Below are positions 47,427-58,948 of a stretch of 64,000 nucleotides of DNA, piece by piece. The position numbers and the translations under genes are program-made. The stretch is from Clonostachys chloroleuca (taxonomy: Eukaryota; Ascomycota; Sordariomycetes; Hypocreales; Bionectriaceae): positions 18,600,001 to 18,664,000 of the forward strand of contig JBANAY010000003.1 in assembly GCA_037952775.1 (NCBI GenBank). The letters run 5' to 3'. How positions within the stretch are numbered: position 1 is the first letter of the stretch; every line of letters begins with the position of its first letter. The notes beneath the pieces were generated by a model that did not search any database, was not told where the DNA came from, and worked only from the letters and a program-made list of their open reading frames with translations.

Positions 47427-50294
47427 CTAGGCTCTGGGTTTTGACATTGGGGCAATGATGCCCTGCTTCATAATCACCCTTGGCTTTGTGCTGTCCTGGA
47501 AGGTCTCCTTGGTCTGCCATTCTGGGCCGACGGGTTGTTGCAGAGACCTCTCGTACTGCTGTCTTGACTCGAAGGGGTGTGGTAGCTGTGAGGCGAGGTA
47601 GCGGTCATTCTGAGGTGTCAAGTTAGTCTCACCGAGCATTACATGGATGGTAGAATGGGCGAAGTAGAAAAAGTATAATTGGGGGAGAGAAGATGTGTGT
47701 TCCGATTTCCCACATACCTTTTTGATGCGCTTCTCGTTTATGATGACCTTGTCCAGCTTGGTGTCCTTTCGGTCATTCTTCTTGATGCCCTCCACCTTGG
47801 TGAGGAATCGGCCCTGGTGGCGCTTCTTCTCGCGGTTGCTGACGCCGTCGCCGACCCACGAGCCCCAGCCGGGGAGGGTGTTGTCGATGACCTTGTCGTC
47901 GTCCTGCTCGGCGATTTCCTCCTTCTCGCGCTCGAATTCGCCTACGACATCCTCTCCGGCAAACGCTCGGGCGACTAGTTGCTGATCGCGGATGGCGAGA
48001 GGGAGGTGTTGATCGGCGTCGTCGGAATCATCGTCGTTGTCTTGGCCGGCCCCGTTTTGTTGCTGTGGCGTTGAGGATTTCTTAACGGCTTTGGATTTGT
48101 TGCCATTGGAGGCGATCATGATGTTGGCGTTGAGATCAAAGTCCTCCATCTTGGCGGAGCTGCCGCCCTTCTTCTTCCGCCGTACTTCGCCGCTCGACCA
48201 CGCTCCGGCCGTCGTGTTGGCTGTCGATGTGGTAGCGGCTGGCGCAGCTTTCGAGACGTTTCCACTGGATGAGAGTTTAATCGTGACCTCTTCGTCGTCG
48301 TCCTCTTCGACCTTTCGTGGTTTCTTCGCTGACATCTTGGAGGTATCCAGAGCGGCTGCGAAAACCTTGCCTCCGGCTCCTCCATACTGCTTGCGACCAA
48401 CCTCGTCACCGCCATCGTCTGCTGACTCCTCTGCTTCCTCTCCGTCAAGCTCTCTCCGTATTTGTTTTATGAGGTCGTCGTTCTCCTGCTTTCGCGCCGC
48501 CTCTGCTTTTTGCATGAACTTCATGCTCATCAGCTTTGACTGGGGCTCGTCGTCCTCTTCTTCGAGAGCAGCGAGCTGGCGTCTTAGAGAACCATTGCCG
48601 CCGTCTTCAGAGTCGCTGCCTGAGCTGGATGTCTCGTCATCATCCGACACAGCGGACCGTCCTTCCACTCTCCGTCGTAGCTCTTCGTCCTTACGGGCCA
48701 TTTCCGTTAACCCAGTTCGGAAATCGTCATCCCAGACTGCCCTCTTGACTCTGGACCCCATCTTGGCCCACTTGCTATCCTTGTGCCGTAGTCCGACTCG
48801 CTCAAGTGCTCGGCGCCTGTCTTGCGCCTCGCGCTCCTCCTCTGAATCGATCTCGCCAGCCTCCGCCAGGGCTTCCTGAGCGGCCATCTCATCACGCTCT
48901 CGCTGCTTCCGATGTACCCTGTGATACGCCTTGCTCTTGATCTTCTTGATGCGGGCTGCCCGCTTGGCCTCTCTGGACTGAAGCTCTCGCTCGATTCGCT
49001 TTCTGTTGAGAATCTCCTTGCGCGACAGCTCATTTCCCTCGTCGTCGTATTCCCTCTCCTTCTCCTTCTTTGGCTTCTCCATTGAGAGTCCACTCTGGTC
49101 CATGATGCCGAATATGGCGCTTTCCAGCTCATTCTGAGTGTTGCTGGCCGTGAGAGGCTGCATCTCGGTCAGGTCTAGGCCGGCCTTGGCTGAGTTTTCC
49201 GGTAGGGGGAAGACGAGATGCTCAGCTCGCCTGTTCTGCTTCACTGTTTCGGTCCAACGATCAAGGGTCTCGTTCGTCTTCTCGTACGCGACGGTTCGGT
49301 CCAGGCGGCCTTGCTCCCTCCTCGACAGGGGCACATCGAGCTTCTTGGTGGCGCCGGGTTTCTTCTCCTTTGACTCCTTCTTCATGAGCTTCACCGACTG
49401 CTTCATGAAGGGGTCGTCAATGCCTCCGAGGCCCAGATCGCCAAGGTTGATTTTTTGCTTGACCGGGGCCTTGTCCTCATCATCGTCTTCCTCCCCGCCA
49501 AAGCCAGAAACGAGGCCGCGCAGCGCTCGGAGCTGTTCCGGGTCGGCCTCCTCGTCGCCTTCCTCGGCGGAGTTTTCCTCGTCACTATCCTCCTCCTCTT
49601 CTGATCCTTCTGAGGTTTCAGAGCCGGATGCTTCATCGGAATCCGAGTTGGGACCATCCTTCTGCTCCTCTTCCGTGTCCTCTTCCCACTGATCCAGAGC
49701 TGTGGCGAGGTCAATGGCTTCTTCTCCCAGTGTCTGACCTTCGTCATCGTTGGAATCATCCTCGGATTCGTCATCGTCGTCATCACCATGGCTTCCCTAT
49801 TGCATTGTCAGAACTTATTCAAGATATTTCTATTTCACTTTGCTAATCACCTTAGACTTTGAAGATTTGCTCCCCCCGAAGGAATAGCCTTGAAATTTTT
49901 CGTGGTCGCTGTCGCCAAAGGCGTCGTCACTTTCGATTTCAGAGTCATCGTCGTCCTCAGCCAAGCCACCAAGCGTCCACTCGTTGCCCTCGCTGTCGCT
50001 CCCGTGCTCTGCATCGCCGCTGACGGGGCGAGGGGCTTTGATCTTCTTCCTCTGAGGCATGTCCTCGTCGTCCTCATCGTCCTCTTCATCTTCTTCGTCC
50101 CTGCTGTGCTTCCTCTCCACTTCAAGCTCCAGTTGCCTGTATCGCGGCGTCTTCTTGATTTTCTGCGGAAAGTGCTCTTGTGCGATTCCGAAGGCATTGA
50201 GTGCGTTCTTCTGAGATCGGTTTTTGGACTTCTTCGTCGCTTTTGACTTGGGCGCCGGAGTCAATGGGCGCCCGTGGGCTTGCCGGCCTGGCAT
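47427..50294 (-). CDS. utp14: U3 snoRNP-associated protein UTP14 (SSU processome)
   Basis: Exons 50294-49851, 49796-47718 and 47609-47427; 901 aa. The N-terminus is basic (RQAHGRPLTPAPKSKATKKSKNR split by acidic runs). The conserved Utp14 core has VPLSRREQGRLDRTVAYEKT, EILNRKRIERELQSREAKR, KIKSKAYHRVHRK, and the C-terminal signature LPGWGSWVGDGV followed by RFLTKVEGIKKNDRKD and KVIINEKRIKK. The end, NDRYLASQLPHPFESRQQYERS and PEWQTKETFQ, is the family's terminal block. In yeast Utp14 activates the DEAH helicase Dhr1 to remove U3 from the pre-40S. The last intron (108 nt) is a multiple of three without a stop. Confidence 0.93.
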
Positions 50295-50650
50295 CTTGTA
50301 GTTTACCGTTCAGTCGAATGGGCTGCGACTCGGCAAAAAAGGTGCGACGGTTGACTTCAAGCTCCAGGCGTTGGAGGTTGCAGCAGATCCAGGCCAAATT
50401 TTCTGCCGGTCTGGAAAATTTTGGCGGTGAAGGCCGCTAATGGCGGGGACCCTTGCAGGGACCAGCGGCCTAGTATTTTTACCTATCAGAGGCGCCTGAT
50501 TAAGTCTTAGCCTATTGCTTTGGCAGCAGTCTCGGCTTTTCGCGCACTCGGACGATTCGTCTGGTGAGTATCAGGCGGGCTGGCTCTAAAGACCTCGACC
50601 CAGCCCACACCAGGCACAACACAACTCACATTCTTTTCCAAACAGCAGCC
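50295..50650. promoter_or_regulatory. Bidirectional promoter region utp14 / cox15
   Basis: Head-to-head gap of 356 bp. No TATA box was recognised, in keeping with housekeeping genes. Confidence 0.45.
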
Positions 50651-52133
50651 ATGGCCTCGCCTTTCTCGCTTGGGGCCAGGAGGCTGGCCTCCCAGCTCCC
50701 CTCCAAGTTTTTCGTCTGCAATCAATGCCTCCTGCGCCAGGCTCCCCGAACGCCCGCATCGACCATCCTCAATGTCGTACGATCACGAAGTATCTCGACC
50801 GAGACCGCCTCGGCCACACCTCTGGGCAAGCTTGCGCAGGAGATGTCCTCTCGTGCGGCGCACAGCACCACCGAGAAACTAGCATCTGGCAAACGCTTTC
50901 CCAATGTGAATCCCAAGGGCGTGGGGTATTGGTTGATCGGAAGCGCTGTCAGCGTCTTCGGCATCGTCGTCTGGGGTGGCCTGACCCGATTGACTGAGTC
51001 TGGGTATGAAGAACACCCCAATTGACCGTATCCTATATAGACTGACCCTTCTTTACAGTTTGAGTATCACGGAATGGAAGCCCGTCACCGGTTCATTGCC
51101 CCCCATGTCCCTTGAGGACTGGGAATCCGAGTTCGAAAAGTACCGTGCCTCGCCCGAGTTCAAGCTTCTCAACCCCCACATGAACCTCGAAGAATTCAAG
51201 AAGATCTACTTCATGGAATGGTCCCACCGTGTCTGGGGTCGCTTCATTGGCCTCTCTTTCGTTATCCCTGCCGCCTACCTCATCGCCCGCCGCCGAGTGA
51301 CTGCCAAAATGGCCTGGAATCTCACGGGTATCTCTGCTCTCATCGGTTTCCAAGGCATCATTGGATGGTGGATGGTAAAGTCTGGTCTCAAGGATGATCT
51401 GTTCGCTCCCGGGTCGCACCCCCGTGTTTCGCAATACCGCCTCACTACTCACCTGGGAACCGCCTTCATCTGCTACGCCTGGATGCTCGTCTCTGGTATC
51501 TCCATCCTCCGCACCCGCCGCTTCCTCGCCGACCCCAAGGCCGCTATGGAGATTATCAAGGGAATTCAGCACCCAGCCTTGAAGACCCTCCGCCGCTCGG
51601 TCTTCGGCATGACTGGCCTCGTCTTCCTCACATGCATGTCTGGCGGTCTCGTCGCCGGTCTCGACGCCGGTCTCATCTACAACGAGTTCCCCATGATGGG
51701 TCTCGGCCTGACCCCTCCCAAGTCCGAGCTCTGGGACAAGTTCTACTGCCGCAAGGAGGACCACTCCGACCTCTGGTGGCGCAACATGCTCGAGAACCCC
51801 AGTCTCGTCCAGCTCGACCACCGCATCCTCGCCACCACCACCTTCTGCGCCGCCCTCGCCCTCTTCGCCTACGCCCGCTCCGGCCGCGTCAAGCCCGCCC
51901 TCCCCAACAACATCAGAAAGGGCACCACCGGCCTCGTCCACCTCATGATCATGCAGGCATCCCTCGGGATCTGCACCCTCCTCTGGCTCGTCCCCATCAA
52001 CTTGGCCGCCACCCACCAGGCGGGCAGCTTGGCAGTCCTCACCGGCGCCCTGATCCTCTCTCACAGGATGCACGTGCCCAGACCCACGGTCCAACTCATT
52101 GAGCAGAGGCTCAAGCAGCTGGCACAGAAATAA
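50651..52133 (+). CDS. cox15: Heme A synthase COX15 (mitochondrial)
   Basis: Exons 50651-51003 and 51059-52133, with a 55-nt intron; 475 aa. A basic, hydroxylated presequence (MASPFSLGARRLASQLPSKF) suits mitochondrial import. The CtaA/COX15 fold follows with [35 protein letters not shown] (heme-ligand His in EWSHR), TTHLGTAF (His), QLDHRILATTT (His) and ATHQAGSL (His), so all four expected heme histidines are present. Eight TM segments are visible. The enzyme converts heme O to heme A in the inner membrane for cytochrome oxidase. Codons are strongly C-ending toward the 3' half. Confidence 0.95.
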
Positions 52134-52701
52134 ATTTGCTCCTCAAGAGAGCATTCAAACTCATCCCCCAGCTCCTGTATAAATTTGTATTACCTATTCT
52201 TCGGGGGTTAGATCCACCAATTATTTTGGTATGACTTTGATACGATATAGGAAGGTCTCTACTTACCTCATTCCCCTTTCAAACTCACCCAACGAGCATG
52301 TATACATAGAAGAGCTACTAGCTTCAACTGATACACGTCTAAAAATGAAACTTCATTTTTTTTTTGGTAATAATTACTGAATTCCTGCAACGGTCCTGTT
52401 GCGTACATTTCTATAAGGTTTCTGTAAAAAAAAAACAGGCGTCGTTGGTCACTATTGAGCAAGCTGACTATTAACACATCATGAAAAGCTAATAAGAATG
52501 AGAGCCACGGGGGGCTACATGCGAGAGAGATCATAACCCCCAAAAGATGTCAAAGCGTTCGCTGTGTTAAAAAAAGAAAAAGCCCATCCAGAATATACCC
52601 TCTTCCTTCCTTCTATTTTGTTTGTTGAATTCCAAGATTACCGTAAATATGTAGTTGGTAACGATCTTCGCTTTATCCATAGTGCAGTTGATTTTCGCCA
52701 T
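52134..52701. other. Convergent 3' gap cox15 / zinc-finger orphan
   Basis: AT-rich tail-to-tail gap of about 570 bp with poly-A/T runs (52356-52366, 52424-52435). No gene seen. Confidence 0.5.
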
Positions 52702-54685
52702 TTATTCCATATACATGCCGTCACTCCGCATGCCCTGCATTGCCATGCCCAGATCGGCATGCAACCCGTTCGCCTGCATGGCCATGTTCATGTTGGGCAT
52801 GGACCGGCTCATGTTCATTGCCGTGCGGCCGACGGGACTTCCCGCGCCGTTTTGCATGAGAAACCGTTGATCGGGCAGTGTTCGTTGCTGGGGAATGGGG
52901 CCTCGTGTTCTGGGAACTTCCAATGTCGCTTGCTGTGTTGCTTGCTGTTGAATGGGCTGCGGCACCGGCTGCTGTTGTTTAATGGGCGAGGCGTTCATTA
53001 TGGCAAAACTATCATCGTCCTCCATCTCAGCATCGGCATCTTGATCACTAGTCTCCCCTACGGAAGGCGGTGCTGTCGTGTTGGTCGAAGCAGCCGTATT
53101 CTCACTCAAGGCACCATTGGTACTGGCTGTAGATAGTCGCTTTGGAGGCTGATGCGGTTGTGTCTGCTGCTGAGGGGTTTGCGATTGAGACCTTGATTGT
53201 GGCGGTTGTGAGTTCCCGTTGGTGTCTGTTTCTACGGATGTCTGATCCAGTGACCTTTGAGAGCTCATTCCACTAACAACACGACTGGAGACCACCACAT
53301 TCTTCCAACGGTCAATTGATCGAGCGACCAAGGTGCTGAGGTCCAGGTCGCGGTCCTCCAAACTGAACCCAATGATTGATTGTCCCTTCAACCCCTGTTC
53401 GTAGGCATGCGTGATGAACTCCTTGTCGAACGGGATGGTTCCTGGGGGTGAAAGCTTGAATTCGCGGGGCTGCTGTAGTCGGTTGAGTTGATCGATTTGG
53501 GATTTCAGGTTGGCATTCTCCTGTTGCAATTTCTGCTGCTGCTCCTTCATCTTCTCGGCCTCCTTGTGTTTTCTGCCTACACCCCTTGCCAGCTCCAAGA
53601 TCCACAACTCATTTTGACGCTGAGGTGGTAGACTTTCCCACACAGCATAAGCTGACTCAAGATGCTCATTCACCTGCTTCTCGAGATGGTCTGCCGACTT
53701 CTCCACCTTCTTGACCACGTCACGTTTATCTCGGTAAGGACCGTTGGATGTGGGATAAGTGAGCTCATCCATGGCATCGGTATTTGCTGTGACACATGAT
53801 ATCTTCCATGATTGAAACTCGTCTTCAAAGAATGATTTGAGGGCCGCGAACTCCCGTTGGCCGGGGCATTGTACCGACCACGAAGTCGACGTGGGATGTT
53901 GTGTGGAGGAGAAGAGAGTCGGAGGTGGTTGGAGGCATTGTAGGGTCAGCGCGGGAAAGTCGAGCGAGAGGGGGTCGAAGTCAAAGGGCATCGTATTGGC
54001 GTCGAACTGCTGTCTGAAGTAAAGAGGGTAAGCAAAATGGTCACACAGGGGGAGGGGGATTTGCAATTGGATAGGATACATACTTCGCTGCCCGCCAAGA
54101 GCTGATGAGCTCTCGAAGAGCTAGCTCAGCAGCTCTTGCAGTATCCATAGCATCGGAAAGTTTATGTTTCACATCGAATTGGGCCTTCTGGGCCTGCCGA
54201 CTGACGCTTCTCTGCATGCCTGGTCGTTTGGCAAGCTCGTGTCCACTCTCGCCAATGTCGTTCATCACCCCCGTCACCTCCCATCGTCCACTGGCGAATG
54301 GGAACTTGCTCAACTTGGTGTCCACTGCGTACTGGCCATCTTTTGGAATACCAGAGGGCATGAACGAATCTCTATCGTGGGCCATGCTCTCGTTCCTGCT
54401 TGAAGCTTTGGGGGTCCCAATAGGGGTGGACACTTCTCGACGGCCACCGAGAGAGCCTCGAGGCTGTCGTCGTGTAATGCCTCCTCGCATCTTCCGGATC
54501 TCGTCCACATCATGAAGTCCATCGGGCGGTTTCGGGTTCTTTTCTTTGATGTACAAGTCGAGGTGACGTCCGAGCGAAGACGAGGTGAAGGCCTGACCAC
54601 AGTAGGGGCAGTTTTTGTCTTTGGGAGCACTATATTTAGGTCCCTTGGCATCTCCATTCTGGCTGTTGTCCTCCATAGCGGACAT
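52702..54685 (-). CDS. Conserved fungal protein with N-terminal zinc-finger-like motif and coiled coil
   Basis: Exons 54685-54084 and 54013-52702, with a 70-nt intron; 637 aa. Near residue 25 a C2H-type finger reads CPYCGQAFTSSSLGRHLDLYIKE. It is followed by a basic GGITRRQPRGSLGGRR patch and SRQAQKAQFDVKHKLSDAMDTARAAE, likely helical. The central part is a long helix/coiled coil (KEAEKMKEQQQKLQQENANL). The C-terminus is Gln/Ser/Pro-rich and ends in a Met/Asn-rich repeat (MNMSRSMPNMNMAMQANG). I do not recognise a function; a nuclear, DNA- or RNA-associated role is suggested only by the finger and low-complexity tail. MSAMEDN at 54685 was taken as the start; the second Met is equally possible. 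Confidence 0.8.
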
Positions 54686-57467
54686 TGTGGGAAAGACGGA
54701 ATTAAATAATAGGGAGTAACAGGGAGGTCAGAAGAGGTAGGTAAGGAAAACACGGCAAGGAGGGGCGGGAGAACGAGAGATTGGTATGATTAGAACAAGG
54801 AATGGGCTAAAAAGAAATCTCGAAGCTCCGCGGATGGAGCAGAAAGAGCAATATGCATAGGAAACGAGCGTAAGAAGTTGATTGTACGGGTTTGAAGAAT
54901 AACGAGCGTCTGGTTGGCGAGGTCGGCAAGCAGCAAAACACCTCCCCGAGCTGCCGTCCGTGTATTAAAAGGGGGGTACAGCACTCCTTTAGCTCGACGT
55001 CCAAGGCATTGGGAGAACGGTAATTAGGACCGAGCCAGAAAATCTTGCCCCTGGAAAAGCGGAGGACGATGAGGAGGGAGCTGAGGAGATTAAGGAACGG
55101 TGAGGGTGATTGAGGAAAGAAAGAAACGAACAATGGGACGAGGAGAGAGAGGAAAGGCAAGCTGGTTTTTTTTTTTTTTCGTTGCTTTTTTTTTTTGCTT
55201 CGCTCCGAGTCGTCCCTGAACACAGAATCAATAACCCAGCTTGAGGTAGTTCCACTCAGGGGGGTGGTACCACAGCGATTGGGGGAGGAACGGCGCCCAT
55301 TCAGCGGCGGCTGATGGATGTAACCCCCCCGCCCTCCGCCCCACCAAAGGGGAAAACGACCTTAATCCTAGTCCCCCTGAATGGCTGCTGGAGCTGCCCC
55401 AGATTGGCTGCCCGTGCTAGCCTTCCCGTCGTGGCAGGGGATTTGATCGGCCACTCGGACGCTGGACTTCGTTCCGCCCGCTGCCCTACCAGGCCCTCAC
55501 CACCTATGAGAGGCACTGGATTGGCCCTATTCTTTCCGTGCTCCGCTGCGTTGGGAGTCTAAAAACCAACGCTGCCTTTTGCTCAACAGGCAGTGATAGG
55601 CGTTGATGTAATTCCTACGTGCTTTGCCGTCCTGTATGTCTCCCAAAGGAGCGAGAAAGAGAGGGAGAGAGTCTCCCTATGCGCAAGTTGGTGCCAGCCA
55701 TACATAGCATCCACAGGGAGGACATGCAGGAGGTCATTCCAATTACCTGCTCACCTCCAAGTTCTCTCCATTGCTGGTCTGGAGGGGAGAGATCTGCTCC
55801 TGGGCCACCCGACCCCCAATTTGATTGGTAGGAAGATAAGACGCAGCAGATTAGACATTTAGTACAATCAAGCCTGTGATAATTGGCTCGTGTCAGATGG
55901 GGAGAGAGCCGTCTCTGTCTCAAAGTCTGACGCACACAGGACGACATCAGCACAGCCCACCTAATCCAGCCGTTCATTTCAAGCTCCCTTTTGCTGCAGC
56001 ACCTTGCATATTTCGTCTAGCCGATTTCAAACACCTCGCGTATGGCCGGCAGCTACCCAACTATTTTCTTGGGACTTATTATTACCATGCTTATGATGTA
56101 TCTAGGCGTGTAGGCGGAGCACATCGTGGCCAGAAGACAAGGCTGCAGGACATCAGCTGCCACCACCCAATATCTGCGCTGTATTTTCCCTCTCTTTTTT
56201 CCTGCCTAGGTATCCAAGCCCCTGAGTGCAGTGAATCACGGGACAAGCCGACTTCAAAATTTCCTCCTTGAACTACACATGCCTTGAATGCTAATCACTC
56301 CCAATGGCACGCCTCCTCCATCGTCAGGTGGACAGAAAGATCAAGCAAAGGTCCAGGGGACAACGGCATGGATGCTGCAAACAGCACCACCGATGGCAAG
56401 GGCTGCAGGTGACCCTGGTTCCTGGCAGGCTGCCGCTTCTCACCTGGGTCGATGTCACGACAAGGGGGGCCTTGTTCCTGGAATGGCCAGTTACCGCCGA
56501 ATCATCGGATTGTTCCAGCATCCCAAACGAAGCCCAGCAGAATGTCGTGGCCAAGTGTCTACCAGACGGTTCCAACTTCTCTCTCACTACCGCCAAAGGC
56601 TTGGAATTCATAAACCCCACCAAGGCGCTTGGCTGGCCCCAAAGTAGCGCATAATTTCAGCGTCCCCGCTCCAATAGCTCTAAAGCGAGATCGACGCTTG
56701 GTCCCCGTTCGATTCTGCCAGTGCAATCGATACGATGAGAGGGTGCCTTGGTAATGGTACTGCCTACCGGCACGCATACCTGGGCTTCCGAAATCGCAGA
56801 GGCCCTACCGTGCCAGGTCCCAGCAGCACTAGCCCAGGCTCACATCACGGACTCAGAGCCCAATCGGCCTCTGCAAGACCGCCGTCTCCTTTTCCATCCA
56901 GCCTTGACAGTTTCCACAAGTTCCTGAAGGTAGTAATCACTAACAAGCTGCTAGTCTCACAGGTAGTGCGCGGCCTGTGGCTGGTAGCAGCCATTAGTGG
57001 CTGGCCACGCCTTCATGAGGCACCGGCCACCCGATCGGCCATCTGTCAACATGCATGACCCCTGGTCCGGCTGCGTGCTAGGGACCTTGGTAAACCGTAA
57101 TTAATCAATCATTTGCCCCTTGGGGGCTTCGTTGCTGAATCAGACCCCTTTTCTCACTAACGCACCGTCTTCTCTCTCTGCTCAGCCTGCGTGAGGCAAA
57201 ATACTGTGCGATCAATAGGCTAGCGAGAGCAGCTTGATAATGTGCATGTACTTCTCTACAATATTACCAGATGCTGAATAGGTCCTTCAAACTTTGGAAG
57301 AGGGAAGGCTTTATAGTCCGATAGAAGGGGTTTCCTCAGGAGAGTTCCAACTGGGTGATATTTAATCTGAGACACTCCAGTATCATTACTGCTTATTGTG
57401 AGATTATTGGGGCTAATAATACAAAAGGCACAACGCACTGAATGTTGTTGACTCATACCATTTGACA
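54686..57467. other. Long intergenic region upstream of the zinc-finger gene
   Basis: About 2.8 kb. The part next to 54686 is purine-rich, which reads as a pyrimidine-rich leader on the minus strand. Two long T runs lie at 55166-55179 and 55186-55196. The middle (55260-57050) is GC-rich without a recognisable gene, and a small GCCCC/GGGGC hairpin is near 57115-57127. Confidence 0.5.
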
Positions 57468-58259
57468 CTACTCCAACTGTTCTTCATCTTCAGGAAGCCC
57501 CCAGCCCGCCACCATCTCGTGATATGGAGGATCGTTGTGAAACTCTAGAGAGTCATTGCGCACTGGAGCAGGAATGCGAAACTCTAGAGGGGCATTGTGA
57601 AGCTCTAGAGGGCCATTGCGAAACTCTAGTTTAAATGGAAGGTTTGTAATAGCGCGGGGAAGAGTTTTGAGACGTTTCGCGAAGTCGTGGGCGCTGATTT
57701 TCGGGAACTCCACGACGAGTGTGCGTCCGTGTCCACACACGGATAACCCCTCGCACTCCGTGAAAACATTTTTGGCGAGGTAAAACAACACCTCATTCGA
57801 GATCTCGCCATTCTCAACGTCAGAGAGAATGTTTGGATCGAGAGGTTCTGCCCCGACAGGGCCAACGTTGTCCACAAAAGGCCAAAAGTCATATCCGTCA
57901 TCCAGGTCGTCCATAGTCTTCCAAATCGCTATACAACCAGCAATTGAAAAGGGGAGCTCGTCTTTTGGTGGCGAGTAGTCGCCACAGAAGAGCACAATGA
58001 ATTTACCGAGAAGGCTGTTCACCTGTACGTTGTAGTTCTCGAAAAGATATCGGTTAAACGCCTCCATGTGTTCAGGCTGAACATGCTAAGACGAGGCATG
58101 GCCACCTGGGCCAATGAGCGAAAATTCTTCAAACTCAATAGCGGCTGTAGACGGGCTTGAGAAATCTACAGGTTTAGGCGTAATTCCTATAGCAGGTGGG
58201 CCACTTTCTCTGCTGTCTGACATGATTGATGGAGAGAAGTGATCTCCGCTGTCTGACAT
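57468..58259 (-). pseudogene. Orphan fungal ORF interrupted by one in-frame TAG
   Basis: On the minus strand an ATG at 58259 opens a frame that runs to 57468 with a single in-frame stop, TAG at 58088-58086. After it an intact 199-codon ORF starts at MEAFNRYLFENY (58067). Without the stop the product would be 263 aa. It has a short repeated opening (MSDSGDHFSPSI, MSDSRES), a Pro/Ser linker, a folded-looking core (LLGKFIVLFCGDYSPP, FSIAGCIAIWKTMDDL, EVLFYLAKNVFTECEGLSV, RTLVVEFPKISAHDFAKRL) and a repeated tail (LEFRNGP, LELHNAP, LEFRIPAP, LEFHNDP). I recognise no family. It could be a truncated but translated gene from 58067 or a decaying one. A 20-nt GT..AG segment covers the stop but is too short for a normal intron. 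Confidence 0.55.
57533..57629. repeat. Degenerate coding repeats with TCTAGAG core
   Basis: Four copies of an AACTCTAGAG/AGCTCTAGAG-type unit with CATTG spacers, near 57541, 57580, 57602 and 57621. In the minus-strand protein they encode LEFRNGP-like heptads. Confidence 0.65.
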
Positions 58260-58283
58260 GATTAATGGAGAGAAGTGGTCTCT
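58212..58283. repeat. Two tandem 36-bp repeats
   Basis: Copies 58212-58247 and 58248-58283 differ at three positions, all transitions. Both encode MSDS openings in the same minus frame. Further degenerate GGAGA/AGCTGTTTCTG units continue to about 58375. Confidence 0.8.
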
Positions 58284-58948
58284 GGAGAGGAGTTATTTCT
58301 GGAGGAGTTGTTTTCATAAAAGAGCTGTTTCTGGAGAAGAGCTGTTTCTGTAGAGAGTTGTTTATGGAGAGAAGTGGTGGGCTTGAACGCTTGGGGCACG
58401 CGTTCAGTTACTTGGCTATATAGACTGAGGAACCAATTTGCCTTTAGCTGCCTAAAGTTTGAATTATATAGGTAGGCTCACATGTTCAAACCTCACTGCC
58501 TTTGACATGTTGACTTTCTGCTCAGGCAGGTGCCATTGCGATATGCGATTAAACGCCGTTGGAAGGCGTAAGTGGATGACGCCGGATTCGAGGCACTTGA
58601 TCATGCTGCTTATCTTAGATTCTGCGACCGGCATTGCCACATATTCAAGAAACAATACACTAAAGGTTGTCAATTTATATGACTTGATATTGCCTTGTGA
58701 TTCTAGCCGCTGAAGAAAGTGGTCTGCCACCAGCTGAGGTGTTAGCTATCACGTGTAGATTACGTAACGGTCGCAGCTGGCCAGTCGCGCCTGCTGTTGG
58801 CATCTGGCCGCGGCCGCCCGCGCTCCTGTAAATATGCGACAACCCGTGCGAAATGTACTTGAATAGACCTGTGTACAGCTGAACGCGACTGCATACATCT
58901 CTTATCTCTGCACCTGGCCCTAATCATCTCTGAACAACCACATTGACA
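58284..58948. other. Intergenic region orphan ORF / HP1
   Basis: Head-to-head gap of about 665 bp. The left part contains degenerate short repeats. An 88-codon minus-strand ORF at 58464-58730 has natural-looking composition but no recognisable family and is not called. Confidence 0.45.

Noticed and set aside
48037..48879. 280-codon plus-strand ORF opposite UTP14
   Set aside because: Shadow of the acidic and basic repeats of UTP14 on the other strand; Ser/Pro-rich by codon complement.
51093..52094. 333-codon minus-strand ORF opposite COX15
   Set aside because: Antisense shadow caused by strongly C-ending codons in COX15; no protein-like pattern.
57114..57127. GCCCC/GGGGC mini-hairpin
   Set aside because: Stem too short and without context; expected by chance in 64 kb.
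58080..58106. 20-nt GT..AG segment covering the TAG in the orphan ORF
   Set aside because: Far below the minimum intron length seen elsewhere in the window (about 50 nt).
58464..58730. 88-codon minus-strand ORF upstream of HP1
   Set aside because: Natural-looking composition but no splice context, no relatives recognised, and it sits in a probable promoter.
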